Origin: Pseudomonas sp. SCA2728.1_7
Lineage (GTDB): Bacteria; Pseudomonadota; Gammaproteobacteria; Pseudomonadales; Pseudomonadaceae
Reading direction: 5' to 3'
DNA: 64,000 bases
Assembly (NCBI RefSeq): GCF_018138145.1
Contig: NZ_CP073104.1
Coordinates: forward strand, 5,981,001 to 6,045,000
Positions 54,112 through 63,438 of the stretch are shown here, piece by piece. Both the position numbers and the translations under genes were made by a program. The notes under the pieces were generated by a model. It was not told where the DNA came from. It ran no database searches and saw nothing but the letters and a program-made list of their open reading frames with translations. How positions within the stretch are numbered: the first letter of the stretch is position 1; every line of letters begins with the position of its first letter.

Positions 54112-56106
54112 ATGGATAAAATGCGATTATTCCTGCTTGGAATGCCTCGCCAAAGAAAACGTCTGATTCAGGTAATCATGGACGTATTCCTGGTGTGGAT
54201 ATCGCTATGGGGATCGTTCGTGGTTCGTTTGGGAATCGAAAATGTTACCCAGCCCATTGAGACGCATCTCTGGCTCTTTATCAGCGCGCCGCTGATTGCC
54301 ATTCCATTGTTCATTCGTTTCGGCATGTATCGTGCCGTGATGCGTTATTTTGGCAACGATGCGCTAATCGCCATTATCAAAGCGGTCAGTCTGTCTGCGC
54401 TCATCCTCGCTTTAGTCGTCTTCTGGTACAGCAACCACAAGACTGTGGTGCCGCGTTCCATCATCTTCAATTACTGGTGGTTAAGCCTGGTGATCATCGG
54501 GGGACTGCGCTTATGCATGCGCCAGTATTTCATGGGCGACTGGTTCATGGCGGCCAAGCATGTCCCGTTTACGAGTCGCGACGACGGCCTCACCAAGGTC
54601 GCAGTGTACGGCGCGGGAGTGGCTGGTAATCAACTGGTTGCTGCGCTGCGGATGGGGCGCGTGATGCGGCCTGTGGCGTTTATCGATGATGATGCAAGCA
54701 TTGCTGATCGCTCCATTTCCGGTCTGCAAGTCTACAAACCAAAACATATACAGCAAATGATCGATGTCACCGGAGCGCAGGAGATCCTGCTTGCGCTGCC
54801 ATCATCGACTCGTGCGCGGCGTCGCGAGATTCTCAACTTGCTGGAAGGTTTCCCCCTTCATGTGCGCAGCGTTCCAAACTTCACCGATCTGGCAAGCGGC
54901 CGGGTCAAAGTCGAAGACATTCAGGAAATCGATATCGCAGATTTGCTCGGGCGAGACGCTGTCCCGGCTCAGCCTGATTTACTCGAGCGCTGTATCAAAG
55001 GCAAGACAGTCATGGTAACTGGGGCCGGTGGTTCCATCGGTTCGGAGTTATGCCGGCAGATATTTTTGCTGGGCCCGACAACATTGCTTCTGTTTGAACA
55101 TAGTGAGTTCAATCTTTACAGCATTCTCTCCGAGCTCGAGCAGCGTGGCTGCCGTGATGCGGTGGACGTTCGCCTGCTGCCGATCCTCGGTTCCATCCGT
55201 CACCAGGAAAAACTGCTCGACGTGATGAAGACCTGGAAGGTCGACACTGTCTATCACGCGGCGGCTTACAAACACGTACCGATGGTGGAGCACAATATCG
55301 CGGAGGGTGTGCTGAATAATGTTATCGGCACACTAAACACTGCTCAGGCAGCGCTGCAGTCAGGTGTCTCAAACTTCGTTCTGATTTCTACCGACAAGGC
55401 CGTACGTCCCACCAATGTCATGGGCAGTACCAAACGACTTGCCGAGCTGACGCTGCAAGCGCTCAGTCGCGAGATCGCCCCGGTATTGTTCGGTGATAAG
55501 GCCAATGTCTCTCGAGTCAACAAAACTCGATTTACCATGGTTCGTTTCGGCAATGTATTAGGTTCGTCCGGTTCAGTGATCCCTCTGTTTCACAGGCAAA
55601 TCAAGTCCGGCGGCCCGCTGACGGTCACTCACCCGAAAATCACCCGCTACTTCATGACCATCCCCGAAGCCGCTCAATTGGTGATCCAGGCTGGCTCCAT
55701 GGGACAAGGCGGCGACGTATTCGTGCTGGACATGGGCGAACCGGTAAGGATTGTCGAGCTGGCAGAAAAGATGATTCACCTCTCGGGCCTGAGCATTCGT
55801 TCCGATCGCAATCCTCAAGGAGATATCTCCATTGAGTTCACTGGATTGCGCCCGGGCGAAAAGCTCTTCGAGGAACTGTTGATCGGCGATAACGTAGCCG
55901 CCACCCCACATCCGATGATCATGACGGCTAGCGAGGACCATTTGCCATGGGATGTGTTGAAAGGGCGTTTGAGTGATCTGCTGATTGCTGTCGAGAAAGA
56001 TGACTATGCCCGCGTCCGTCAACTCCTGCGTGAAACCGTCAGCGGTTACACCCCCGACGGCGAAATCGTCGACTGGATCTACCAGCAGCGCCGTCTCGAG
56101 CCTTGA
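54112..56106 (+). CDS. wbpM: UDP-GlcNAc 4,6-dehydratase (WbpM type)
   Basis: A 664-residue membrane-anchored dehydratase, the conserved right-border gene of Pseudomonas O-antigen loci. Four N-terminal helices (residues ~12-140) precede a CoA-binding-like Rossmann domain and the SDR catalytic domain with TGAGGSIGS at 303-311. The active site has Met437-x3-Lys441 (NVMGSTK) in place of the usual Tyr-x3-Lys, a known feature of this family. It makes the UDP-4-keto-6-deoxy-HexNAc used by WbpV-type reductases for QuiNAc/FucNAc. ATG 54112 gives the family-typical N-terminus; ATG 54097 is in frame upstream. Confidence 0.94.
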   Translation: MDKMRLFLLGMPRQRKRLIQVIMDVFLVWISLWGSFVVRLGIENVTQPIETHLWLFISAPLIAIPLFIRFGMYRAVMRYFGNDALIAIIKAVSLSALILALVVFWYSNHKTVVPRSIIFNYWWLSLVIIGGLRLCMRQYFMGDWFMAAKHVPFTSRDDGLTKVAVYGAGVAGNQLVAALRMGRVMRPVAFIDDDASIADRSISGLQVYKPKHIQQMIDVTGAQEILLALPSSTRARRREILNLLEGFPLHVRSVPNFTDLASGRVKVEDIQEIDIADLLGRDAVPAQPDLLERCIKGKTVMVTGAGGSIGSELCRQIFLLGPTTLLLFEHSEFNLYSILSELEQRGCRDAVDVRLLPILGSIRHQEKLLDVMKTWKVDTVYHAAAYKHVPMVEHNIAEGVLNNVIGTLNTAQAALQSGVSNFVLISTDKAVRPTNVMGSTKRLAELTLQALSREIAPVLFGDKANVSRVNKTRFTMVRFGNVLGSSGSVIPLFHRQIKSGGPLTVTHPKITRYFMTIPEAAQLVIQAGSMGQGGDVFVLDMGEPVRIVELAEKMIHLSGLSIRSDRNPQGDISIEFTGLRPGEKLFEELLIGDNVAATPHPMIMTASEDHLPWDVLKGRLSDLLIAVEKDDYARVRQLLRETVSGYTPDGEIVDWIYQQRRLEP

Positions 56107-56159
56107 TTGTTTCACATCCTGTAACGCACGCATTTTTGACATAGCTCCAGCATGACCTA

Positions 56160-56199
56160 CGTTTGAAGAGCAGCTTCGGAAAAGCTGCTTTCTCAAACG
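56160..56199 (+). terminator. Long hairpin after wbpM
   Basis: CGTTTGAAGAGCAGCTT pairs with AAGCTGCTTTCTCAAACG, 17 base pairs with one bulged C and a CGGA loop. It starts 54 bases after the wbpM stop. There is no long T-run, so it may be a weak terminator, a processing site or the operator/leader of the comEA-like gene 18 bases on. Confidence 0.5.
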
Positions 56200-56216
56200 A
56201 TGATGGAGCGTCACTA

Positions 56217-56552
56217 ATGCGTACCGGTTACTTCTATTCCCTGATTTTTGCCTTCCTCACCAGTGCATCGATTGCCGCTATTGCCGCACCTGTTGCGCCA
56301 GCGGAGTCAGCCAGGGCGCCGATCGTAATGGATACAGCGGCGCCTTCCCAAGGTGCAAAAATCGATCTCAACGGTGCTGACGCAGCGACGCTGCAAAAAG
56401 AGCTGGCCGGAGTCGGTGAGGCCAAAGCCAAAGCGATTGTTGCATATCGTGAAACAAACGGTCCTTTCGCCTCCGTGGATGAATTGCTGGAAGTGAAAGG
56501 AATTGGCAAGGCGATCCTGGATCGCAATCGCGACAAGCTGGAAGTCAACTAA
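56217..56552 (+). CDS. ComEA-like helix-hairpin-helix protein
   Basis: A 111-residue exported protein with an N-terminal signal peptide (to about residue 24, AIAAPVAPA), an Ala/Pro-rich spacer and a C-terminal (HhH)2 DNA-binding domain (residues ~45-110) beginning IDLNGADAATL. In the competence protein ComEA this domain binds incoming DNA in the periplasm. The gene follows wbpM in P. aeruginosa too (PA3140-like). ATG 56217 has GGAG at good distance. Followed by a strong terminator. Confidence 0.88.
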   Translation: MRTGYFYSLIFAFLTSASIAAIAAPVAPAESARAPIVMDTAAPSQGAKIDLNGADAATLQKELAGVGEAKAKAIVAYRETNGPFASVDELLEVKGIGKAILDRNRDKLEVN

Positions 56553-56574
56553 GCTTACTGTTCAACGCCAAGGG

Positions 56575-56598
56575 GGCCGGTCTTAGACCGGCCTTTTT
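56575..56598 (+). terminator. Terminator after the comEA-like gene
   Basis: GGCCGGTC and GACCGGCC pair around TTA and are followed by five T. It lies 22 bases after the stop. Confidence 0.95.
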
Positions 56599-56769
56599 CA
56601 TTTGGCGCAGTGCTTGGCTGCGGATAACAGTGGAGAGGGCACCCGTCGGACGATTTAAAATTACGGCTATCATATTGCGTTTGGATTATGCCTATAATAA
56701 TTTGCCGGTGCGTCAAGCCAACACGTCTCATCGGCAACGTCCTTCATCAAGCATTCCAGGAGCATTCTC

Positions 56770-57573
56770 ATGAATTCCGCACAATCTAAAGGTACTGCTC
56801 TGGTTACCGGTGCATCGTCCGGTATCGGTGCGATTTACGCTCAGCGCCTGGCGGCGCGTGGTTTTGATCTGCTGCTGGTTGCCCGTGACAAGGATCGTCT
56901 GGAAAGCGCCGCGAGTCAGTTGCGCGATGCCCATGGTGTTCAGGTCGAAGTGCTGAAAGCAGACCTGACGCAAAAGGATGACGTACTCAAACTCGAGCAA
57001 CGCCTGCGCAGCGATTCCAGCATCAGTTTGCTGGTGAATAACGCCGGTGTGGCGTCGGACGGTTTGTTGGCCAACGCCGATATGGACCAGTTGGAGCGCT
57101 TGATCCAGTTGAACATCACCGCCGTCACGCGCCTTGCCTCGGCCGCGGCCGCGAGTTTCGCTAAGGCCGGGCGTGGCACGATCATCAATATCGCCTCGGT
57201 GGTGGCGCTGTTTCCGGAACGCTTCAACGCCACCTACAGCGCTAGCAAAGCTTATGTACTGAGCCTGACCCAGTCGCTGAACACTGAACTCGAAGGCACC
57301 GGCGTGCAGATCCAGGCCGTGCTGCCGGGTGTGACTCGCACCGAAATCTGGGAGCGCTCCGGCATCGATGCCAGTGGCATTCCGGCAGAAATGGTCATGG
57401 ACGCAGGCGAGATGGTCGATGCGGCGCTGGCCGGTCTGGATCAGGGCGAGTTGATCACCATTCCTTCGCTGCCTGACGCAGGCGAATGGCACGCCTTTGT
57501 TGCGGCTCGCCATGTCATGGCACCGAACCTTTCCCGCAGTTCCGCAGCCCAACGCTACAAGTCCGGCAATTGA
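56770..57573 (+). CDS. SDR-family oxidoreductase
   Basis: A 267-residue classical short-chain dehydrogenase. TGASSGIG is near residues 13-20, NNAG near 90, and the catalytic YSASK near 157. The C-terminus is unusual for the family in ending with a basic Ser-rich tail. ATG 56770 follows CCAGGAGC. The ketoacyl-ACP-synthase gene starts 22 bases after its stop, so the two may cooperate in a lipid or polyketide-like pathway (inference); substrate unknown. Confidence 0.85.
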   Translation: MNSAQSKGTALVTGASSGIGAIYAQRLAARGFDLLLVARDKDRLESAASQLRDAHGVQVEVLKADLTQKDDVLKLEQRLRSDSSISLLVNNAGVASDGLLANADMDQLERLIQLNITAVTRLASAAAASFAKAGRGTIINIASVVALFPERFNATYSASKAYVLSLTQSLNTELEGTGVQIQAVLPGVTRTEIWERSGIDASGIPAEMVMDAGEMVDAALAGLDQGELITIPSLPDAGEWHAFVAARHVMAPNLSRSSAAQRYKSGN

Positions 57574-57595
57574 ATTGATCAGAGGTCACCACGGT

Positions 57596-58870
57596 ATGGA
57601 TTCGCGTCGAATAGTCGTCACGGGCATGGGCCTGGTTTCACCCTTGGGCAGCGATCTCGAAGTCGTATGGCAGCGTTTGCTGGCCGGGCGTTCTGGTTTG
57701 CGTAACTTGCCTGAAGCAACGGTCGCTGATTTGCCCACGCGAGTCGGCGGCGCGGTGCCAACGCTGGAAGAAGACGCTGAGGCAGGATTTGATCCGGATC
57801 GCGCCACGCCACCCAAGGAACAGAAGAAGATGGACCGCTTTATTCTGTTCGCCATGGAAGCTGCCCGGCAGGCATTGGAACAGGCTGACTGGCACCCCTC
57901 GGAAAGCAAAAGCCAGGAGCGTACAGCTACGATCATCGGCTCCGGTGTCGGCGGTTTCGGCGCGATTGCCGACGCTGTACGCACCACCGACAGTCGCGGT
58001 CCTCGGCGTTTGTCGCCATTCACCATTCCGTCGTTCCTGGTCAATCTCGCGGCAGGGCACGTGTCGATTCAACACGGCCTCAAGGGGCCTTTGGGCGCAC
58101 CCGTGACGGCGTGCGCTGCGGGTGTTCAAGCGATTGGCGATGCGGCGCGCTTGATCCGCGCCGGTGAAGCGGATATTGCCGTGTGTGGCGGCGCGGAAGC
58201 TTGCATCGACCGCGTCAGTCTTGCCGGTTTTGCGGCAGCGCGGGCGTTATCCAGCGGCTACAACGACACCCCGCAGCGCGCCTCTCGGCCGTTCGACAGC
58301 GGTCGCGACGGCTTCGTGATGGGTGAGGGTGCGGGGCTGTTGGTGATTGAATCCCTGGAACACGCCTTGGCGCGTGGCGCGACGCCGCTGGGGGAACTGG
58401 TCGGTTATGGCACCAGCGCCGATGCCTATCACCTGACTGCCGGGCCGGAAGATGGCAGTGGTGCGCGGCGCGCGATGACGCTGGCATTGGCGCAGGCGGG
58501 TATCACGCCGGATCAGGTGCAGCACCTCAACGCTCATGCGACCTCGACCCCGGTGGGCGACCTCGGCGAGTTGGCGGCGATCAAAGCGTTGTTCGGCACG
58601 CAAAATAAAATCGCCGTGACCTCGACCAAGTCCGCCACCGGTCATTTGCTCGGCGCTGCCGGTGGGCTTGAAGCCATTTTCACGCTGCTGGCGATTCGTG
58701 ATCAGGTGGTGCCGCCGACGCTGAATTTCGACAATCCCGATCCGGCGAGCGCAGGTGTAGATATCGTCCACGGCCAGGCGCGACCGATGGCGATCGAATA
58801 TGCACTGTCCAACGGTTTCGGGTTCGGCGGGGTCAATGCCAGCGTGCTGTTCAAGCGCTGGCAGGCTTAA
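57596..58870 (+). CDS. Beta-ketoacyl-ACP synthase II (FabF family)
   Basis: A 424-residue condensing enzyme. The catalytic triad C173 (VTACAAG), H314 (NAHATST) and H350 (ATGHLLGAAG) is complete. It elongates acyl-ACP with malonyl-ACP. The copy is not in a fab gene cluster and sits with an SDR, so it is probably a secondary FabF-type enzyme. ATG 57596 is preferred; the frame is open to 57497 inside the SDR gene. Its stop overlaps by four bases the end of the convergent TetR gene. Confidence 0.88.
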   Translation: MDSRRIVVTGMGLVSPLGSDLEVVWQRLLAGRSGLRNLPEATVADLPTRVGGAVPTLEEDAEAGFDPDRATPPKEQKKMDRFILFAMEAARQALEQADWHPSESKSQERTATIIGSGVGGFGAIADAVRTTDSRGPRRLSPFTIPSFLVNLAAGHVSIQHGLKGPLGAPVTACAAGVQAIGDAARLIRAGEADIAVCGGAEACIDRVSLAGFAAARALSSGYNDTPQRASRPFDSGRDGFVMGEGAGLLVIESLEHALARGATPLGELVGYGTSADAYHLTAGPEDGSGARRAMTLALAQAGITPDQVQHLNAHATSTPVGDLGELAAIKALFGTQNKIAVTSTKSATGHLLGAAGGLEAIFTLLAIRDQVVPPTLNFDNPDPASAGVDIVHGQARPMAIEYALSNGFGFGGVNASVLFKRWQA

Positions 58871-59421
58871 TCCCGGTCCTTGAGGTGATCGCGGGTGACA
58901 TCGAGGATGCGTTGCGCAAACTCGGCATCCGCGACACTACGTGACAGCAGCAGTGCACCGACCAGTGTCGACATTATGACGATGGCGCGGTCTGCGCTGT
59001 TTTCGCCTTCGAGGCTGTTTTCGATCTGCTCCAGCCGTGCATTCAACACCGCGTCGCTGGTAGGACTCGGTTGTCCACGCAGGCCCAGTTCGGAAGAAAT
59101 GGTCAGCAACGGGCAGCCTTCATGCGGCGACGTTTGATGCCATTCCGACAGGTACGTCTCGATAAAGGCATCAAGCGGATTATCCTGCGAAAAAATCTCT
59201 GCACATAACCCGTCAACCTGGTTGCCGGCCTCTTGCAAGGCTTTCTCGACCAACTCGTCCTTGGACTTGAAATGTGAGTAGAAACCGCCATGGGTCAGAC
59301 CCAGCGCTTTCATCAGGGGTTGCAGGCCCGTAGCGCCGATTCCGTCCTTGCGAAAGCGTGCCGAAGCCTCCTTGATAATGCGCTGATGGGTCTGGGCTTT
59401 ATGGTCCTGCGAATAACGCAT
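58867..59421 (-). CDS. TetR-family regulator
   Basis: A 184-residue TetR-type repressor with an N-terminal helix-turn-helix (residues ~12-58, including LTHGGFYSHFKSKDEL) and a C-terminal ligand domain with C-terminal PF16925-like features. Reads leftward and ends inside the fabF-like gene. Regulation of the SDR/FabF pair is possible, but the two are convergent, so its operator would not be shared; it may control another target. Confidence 0.85.
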   Translation of the reverse strand: MRYSQDHKAQTHQRIIKEASARFRKDGIGATGLQPLMKALGLTHGGFYSHFKSKDELVEKALQEAGNQVDGLCAEIFSQDNPLDAFIETYLSEWHQTSPHEGCPLLTISSELGLRGQPSPTSDAVLNARLEQIENSLEGENSADRAIVIMSTLVGALLLSRSVADAEFAQRILDVTRDHLKDRD

Positions 59422-59524
59422 CTGGAACTCTCCGCAACAATGTCCCCATCTTAACCAAGGAAAATTAGATGGTGACTGTACTTCTACTTCTTAAAAGCGT
59501 GCAGATAGGTCCAATGGCTATAAA

Positions 59525-59554
59525 AAGCACAAACCCCGCCGATCAGGCGGGGTT
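59525..59554 (-). terminator. Terminator after the DUF2897 gene
   Basis: On the minus strand AACCCCGCC pairs with GGCGGGGTT around TGATC, followed by TGTGCTTTTT. It lies just beyond the DUF2897 stop. Confidence 0.85.
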
Positions 59555-59558
59555 GTGT

Positions 59559-59726
59559 TCAGCGATCTTGGGCGTCTTTGGCGTCGGCTTCGGCATTGCG
59601 TTGGGCAACGCGTCGGCGTTCTTCATCGGTCAGATCGACCTTGTTGGCGGTGTCGCGCAACATCATTAATCCGCCGACGATCGAGCCGATTGCAACGACC
59701 AGAATCAACCAGGCATACCAGGGCAT
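59559..59726 (-). CDS. DUF2897 small membrane protein
   Basis: A 55-residue protein starting MPWYAWLILVVAIG: one hydrophobic helix (residues ~2-22) followed by a charged soluble tail ending in EEE/R-rich and DAKDAQDR sequence. This is the small conserved Pseudomonas DUF2897 family, function unknown. ATG at 59726 has an AAGGAGAG ribosome binding site; a longer frame up to 59783 lacks one. It ends in a terminator and lies between the TetR and ethanolamine-permease genes. Confidence 0.8.
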   Translation of the reverse strand: MPWYAWLILVVAIGSIVGGLMMLRDTANKVDLTDEERRRVAQRNAEADAKDAQDR

Positions 59727-59855
59727 AACGGCTCTCCTTAAGGGCAGGTCGACGGGCGAGGATTTCGCCGTGCGACGCTGCATACCACGTTTGAGCGAAG
59801 TGACTTCGCAGTGGTTCCATTCTAGGCCGCTTGCACCGGGTTCACCCGAAATCCC

Positions 59856-61220
59856 TCAATTGCCCGTCAGCATCGCATCGGCCGGTGCGTTGGCGCGCAG
59901 TTGCCCGGTGAGCAGGAAGTAGCCGAAACCGACCGCCATGAAACCGAGGAAGATCAACCCGATCAGCGCGTTGAACCACGCCATCGCCACCAGACACACC
60001 ACCGCCAGCACCAAGGCAATCAGCGGAATCAACGGATAGCACGGCGCGCGGAAAGTACGCTCGAGATTGGGTTCCGATTTACGCAGTTTGAACAGGCTGA
60101 GCATGCTCATGATGTACATCACGATGGCGCCGAATACGGCCATGGTGATCATCGCTGCGGTGAGGGTCATGCCACCGAGGTTGATCAGGCCGTCGCTGTA
60201 AATCGCCGCGATGCCGATGATGCCGCCGGCAATGATGGCGCGGTGTGGTGTCTGGAAGCGCGAGAGTTTCGCCAGTGACGCTGGAAGATACCCGGCGCGG
60301 GCCAGAGCGAAGAACTGCCGCGAGTAGCCGAGGATGATCCCGTGGAAACTGGCGACCAGACCGAACAGGCCGATCCACACCAGCATGTGCAGCCAGCCCG
60401 AGTTGTCGCCGACCACGGTTTTCATCGCCTGCGGCAGCGGGTCGTTGATGTTGGCCAGGGTACGCCAGTCGCCAACGCCGCCGGCAAAGAACATCACCCC
60501 CATCGCCAGCAACACCAGGGTCAGAATGCCGCTGATGTAGGCCTTGGGAATCGTGCGTTTCGGATCCTTGGCTTCTTCAGCGGCCATGGCGGCGCCTTCG
60601 ATGGCGAGGAAGAACCAGATCGCAAACGGAATGGCCGCGAACATCCCGGCGATCGCTGGTGCACCAAACACATCCGACCCCGCCCAGCCATTCAGGGCGA
60701 AGTTGCTGAAACTGAACGCCGGCGCAACCACGCCCATGAACACCAGCAGTTCGGCAACGGCTAGCACGCAGACGATCAGCTCGAACGTCGCCGCCAGTTT
60801 CACGCCCAGAATGTTCAGGCCCATGAATACGATGTAGGCGCCGACCGCCGCGTGTTTCGGATCGAGTGCCGGAAACTGCACATTAAGGTAGGCGCCAATC
60901 GCCAGGGCAATGGCCGGCGGGGCGAAGACGAATTCGATCAGCGTCGCCAGGCCTGCGATCAATCCACCTTTTTCACCGAAGGCGCGACGGCTGTAGGCAA
61001 ACGGCCCGCCGGCATGGGGAATCGCGGTGGTCAGTTCGGTGAAGCTGAAGATAAAGCAGGTGTACATGGTCGCGACCATGAACGAGGTCACCAGGAACCC
61101 CAGTGTCCCGGCCACGCCCCAGCCGTAACTCCAGCCGAAGTATTCCCCGGAAATCACCAGCCCTACGGCAATGCCCCACAGATGCAACGTGCCCAGTGTG
61201 GGTTTGAGTTGTGTGTTCAT
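59856..61220 (-). CDS. eat: Ethanolamine permease
   Basis: A 454-residue amino-acid/polyamine-type transporter with twelve predicted helices. The segments SGEYFGWSYGWG, HAGGPFAYSRRAFGEKGG and FAIEGAAMAAEEAKDP-like (FLAIEGAAMAAEE) are characteristic of the ethanolamine permease (Eat) group. It imports ethanolamine as carbon and nitrogen source; no eutBC genes are visible nearby. The start at 61220 has GGGAG upstream; an earlier start around 61526 would run through a REPIN. It reads leftward, divergent from the kdp genes. Confidence 0.88.
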   Translation of the reverse strand: MNTQLKPTLGTLHLWGIAVGLVISGEYFGWSYGWGVAGTLGFLVTSFMVATMYTCFIFSFTELTTAIPHAGGPFAYSRRAFGEKGGLIAGLATLIEFVFAPPAIALAIGAYLNVQFPALDPKHAAVGAYIVFMGLNILGVKLAATFELIVCVLAVAELLVFMGVVAPAFSFSNFALNGWAGSDVFGAPAIAGMFAAIPFAIWFFLAIEGAAMAAEEAKDPKRTIPKAYISGILTLVLLAMGVMFFAGGVGDWRTLANINDPLPQAMKTVVGDNSGWLHMLVWIGLFGLVASFHGIILGYSRQFFALARAGYLPASLAKLSRFQTPHRAIIAGGIIGIAAIYSDGLINLGGMTLTAAMITMAVFGAIVMYIMSMLSLFKLRKSEPNLERTFRAPCYPLIPLIALVLAVVCLVAMAWFNALIGLIFLGFMAVGFGYFLLTGQLRANAPADAMLTGN

Positions 61221-61635
61221 GCGGTTGCTCCCTGAACGGTTTGGAAAGCTCGGGGGAGGGCGTTTGCAGTGGGCGTGCCAGTGCGCTGAAACAAGTCGTA
61301 ATGAGTTGAAAGCTGTCGTATCGGGGATGTTCGCGGCTGGATGGGTGTTTTTTGTGCGCCAGTTGGGTGCGATGTTGGCGGTTATGCCGTCTTCGCGAGC
61401 AGGCTCGCTCCCACAGGTATCACCGGTGTCTGGACCTGCGCATTTCAAAATGTGGGAGCGAGCCTGCTCGCGAAGAGGCCCGCCCATACAGCGCAAAACC
61501 CACCTGTAAAGCCTGCATAAACCCACTCTTTACGCTTTCTTTATGCCCAGCCAACACCCTCGCTCTCGTTCCTTTACAGCCTCCTTTCCGACAATGCCTG
61601 CACACACGGCAATACGCCGTAACACGGAGATCTCC
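61221..61635. promoter_or_regulatory. Shared upstream region of eat and kdp
   Basis: About 415 bases between the divergent eat and kdpF starts. It contains the REPIN at 61392-61474 and no plausible gene. Each flank should hold one promoter; kdp promoters respond to the KdpDE sensor system, whose genes lie beyond the window if present. Confidence 0.5.
61392..61474. repeat. REPIN, GGGAGCGAGCC variant
   Basis: An inverted pair of the second REP subtype, 83 bases. It lies in the divergent gap between eat and kdpF, unlike the other copies, which follow gene ends. Confidence 0.9.
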
Positions 61636-61725
61636 ATGAGCGTTCTGGACGGGGTGTCACTGCTATTGGCAGTGGGGCTGTTCATTTATCTGTTGGTTGC
61701 GCTGTTGCGCGCGGATCGGAGCTAG
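61636..61725 (+). CDS. kdpF: Potassium-transporting ATPase subunit F
   Basis: A 29-residue single-helix peptide (MSVLDGVSLLLAVGLFIYLL...), the small stabilising subunit of the Kdp potassium pump. ATG 61636 follows CACGGAGATCTCC. Ends eight bases before kdpA. Confidence 0.9.
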   Translation: MSVLDGVSLLLAVGLFIYLLVALLRADRS

Positions 61726-61733
61726 GAGCGGCT

Positions 61734-63428
61734 ATGCACAGTTATGACTATTGGCTGATCCTCGCGTTTTTCGCGGTGGTTCTGTTGCCGGCGCCGTTCC
61801 TCGGGCGCTTTTACTACAAGGTAATGGAAGGTCAGCGCACCTGGCTGACGCCGGTTCTCGGCGCGGTCGAGCGCGGTTGCTACCGCATCGCCGGGGTCGA
61901 TCCCCAGGCTGAACAGAGCTGGCAGAAATACACGCTGGCACTGCTGGCGTTCAACCTTGCCGGTTTCCTGCTGTTGTTCGCGATTCTGTTGTTTCAGGAT
62001 CACTTGCCGCTGAACCCGCAAAATCTGCCGGGCCAGGAATGGACCCAAGCGTTCAACACCGCGGTCAGCTTCATGACCAACACCAACTGGCAGTCCTACA
62101 GCGGTGAAGCGACGCTCAGCTACCTGAGCCAGATGGTCGGCCTCACCGTGCAGAACTTCGTCAGCGCCGCCACCGGCCTCGCCGTGCTGGTTGCGCTGTG
62201 CCGTGGCATCGGCCGCAAATCGACGAAAACCCTTGGCAACTTCTGGGTCGACATGACCCGCGCCACCCTCTACGGCCTGCTGCCGCTGTGCCTGTTGTTG
62301 GCACTGTATCTGGTCTGGCAGGGCGTGCCACAGACCTTTGCGCAGTATGTGAACGCGGTGACGATGCAAGGCGTTGATCAAGTGATCCCGCTCGGCCCGG
62401 CCGCCAGTCAGATTGCGATCAAACAACTGGGCACCAACGGCGGTGGTTTCTTCGGCGTCAACTCGGCGCATCCGTTCGAGAACCCGACCGCGTGGAGCAA
62501 CTTGTTTGAAGTCGCTTCGATCATTCTGATCCCGGTGGCGCTGGTGTTCACTTTCGGCCACTACGTCAAAGACCTGCGCCAGAGCCGCGCGATCATCGCC
62601 TGCATGCTCGCGCTGTTCCTGATCGGCGGCGCGACCTCGCTGTGGGCCGAATATCAGCCGAACCCGACGCTGAACAACGCTGCCGTCGAACAGGCTGCGC
62701 CGCTGGAAGGCAAGGAAGCACGCTTCGGCACCACCGCCACGGTGCTGTGGTCGGTGACGACGACGGCCGCCTCGAACGGCTCGGTCAACGGCATGCACGA
62801 CAGCCTCAATCCGCTCAGCGGCATGGTTGCACTGGTCAACATGATGGTTGGCGAAGTGATCTTCGGCGGCGTCGGTGCCGGGCTTTACGGCATGTTGCTC
62901 AACGTGTTGATCGCAGTGTTCCTCGCCGGTCTGATGATCGGGCGTACGCCGGAATACCTCGGCAAGAAACTCCAGGCGCGAGAGGTGCAATTACTGGTGG
63001 TGACCCTGCTGGTGATGCCGGTCGGCGTGCTGGTGCTCGGTGCAATTGCCGCCGCGGTTCCCAGTGCTGCGGCGACCATCAGCAACCCTGGCCCGCACGG
63101 TTTCAGCCAGTTGCTTTACGCCTACACCTCGGCGAGTGCCAACAACGGCTCGGCGTTCGGTGGCCTGAGCGCGAACACGCCTTTCCATAACCTGATGCTG
63201 GGCCTGGGCATGTTGATCGGTCGCTTCGGTTACATCCTTCCGGTACTGGCCTTGGCCGGCAGCCTGGCGATGAAGAAAACCGCACCGATCGGCCAGAACA
63301 GTTTCCCGACTCACGGCCCGCTGTTCGTGACCCTGTTGACCGTGACCATTTTGCTTGTAGGCGGCCTGACCTTTCTGCCGACTCTGGCGCTCGGCCCGAT
63401 TGCCGAACATTTAAGTATGGGCTTCTAA
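61734..63428 (+). CDS. kdpA: Potassium-transporting ATPase subunit A
   Basis: KdpA, 564 residues, the potassium-selective channel subunit of the KdpFABC pump. About ten helices; the selectivity-filter segments include [10 protein letters not shown] and [20 protein letters not shown]. The kdpB start lies ten bases after its stop. High-affinity K+ uptake under potassium limitation is the known role. Confidence 0.97.
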   Translation: MHSYDYWLILAFFAVVLLPAPFLGRFYYKVMEGQRTWLTPVLGAVERGCYRIAGVDPQAEQSWQKYTLALLAFNLAGFLLLFAILLFQDHLPLNPQNLPGQEWTQAFNTAVSFMTNTNWQSYSGEATLSYLSQMVGLTVQNFVSAATGLAVLVALCRGIGRKSTKTLGNFWVDMTRATLYGLLPLCLLLALYLVWQGVPQTFAQYVNAVTMQGVDQVIPLGPAASQIAIKQLGTNGGGFFGVNSAHPFENPTAWSNLFEVASIILIPVALVFTFGHYVKDLRQSRAIIACMLALFLIGGATSLWAEYQPNPTLNNAAVEQAAPLEGKEARFGTTATVLWSVTTTAASNGSVNGMHDSLNPLSGMVALVNMMVGEVIFGGVGAGLYGMLLNVLIAVFLAGLMIGRTPEYLGKKLQAREVQLLVVTLLVMPVGVLVLGAIAAAVPSAAATISNPGPHGFSQLLYAYTSASANNGSAFGGLSANTPFHNLMLGLGMLIGRFGYILPVLALAGSLAMKKTAPIGQNSFPTHGPLFVTLLTVTILLVGGLTFLPTLALGPIAEHLSMGF

Positions 63429-63438
63429 GGAATCCATC

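Noticed and set aside
59469..59669. 66-codon rightward frame over the DUF2897 gene
   Set aside because: The leftward 55-residue frame has a perfect ribosome binding site, a clear membrane helix and a terminator, so this one is the shadow.
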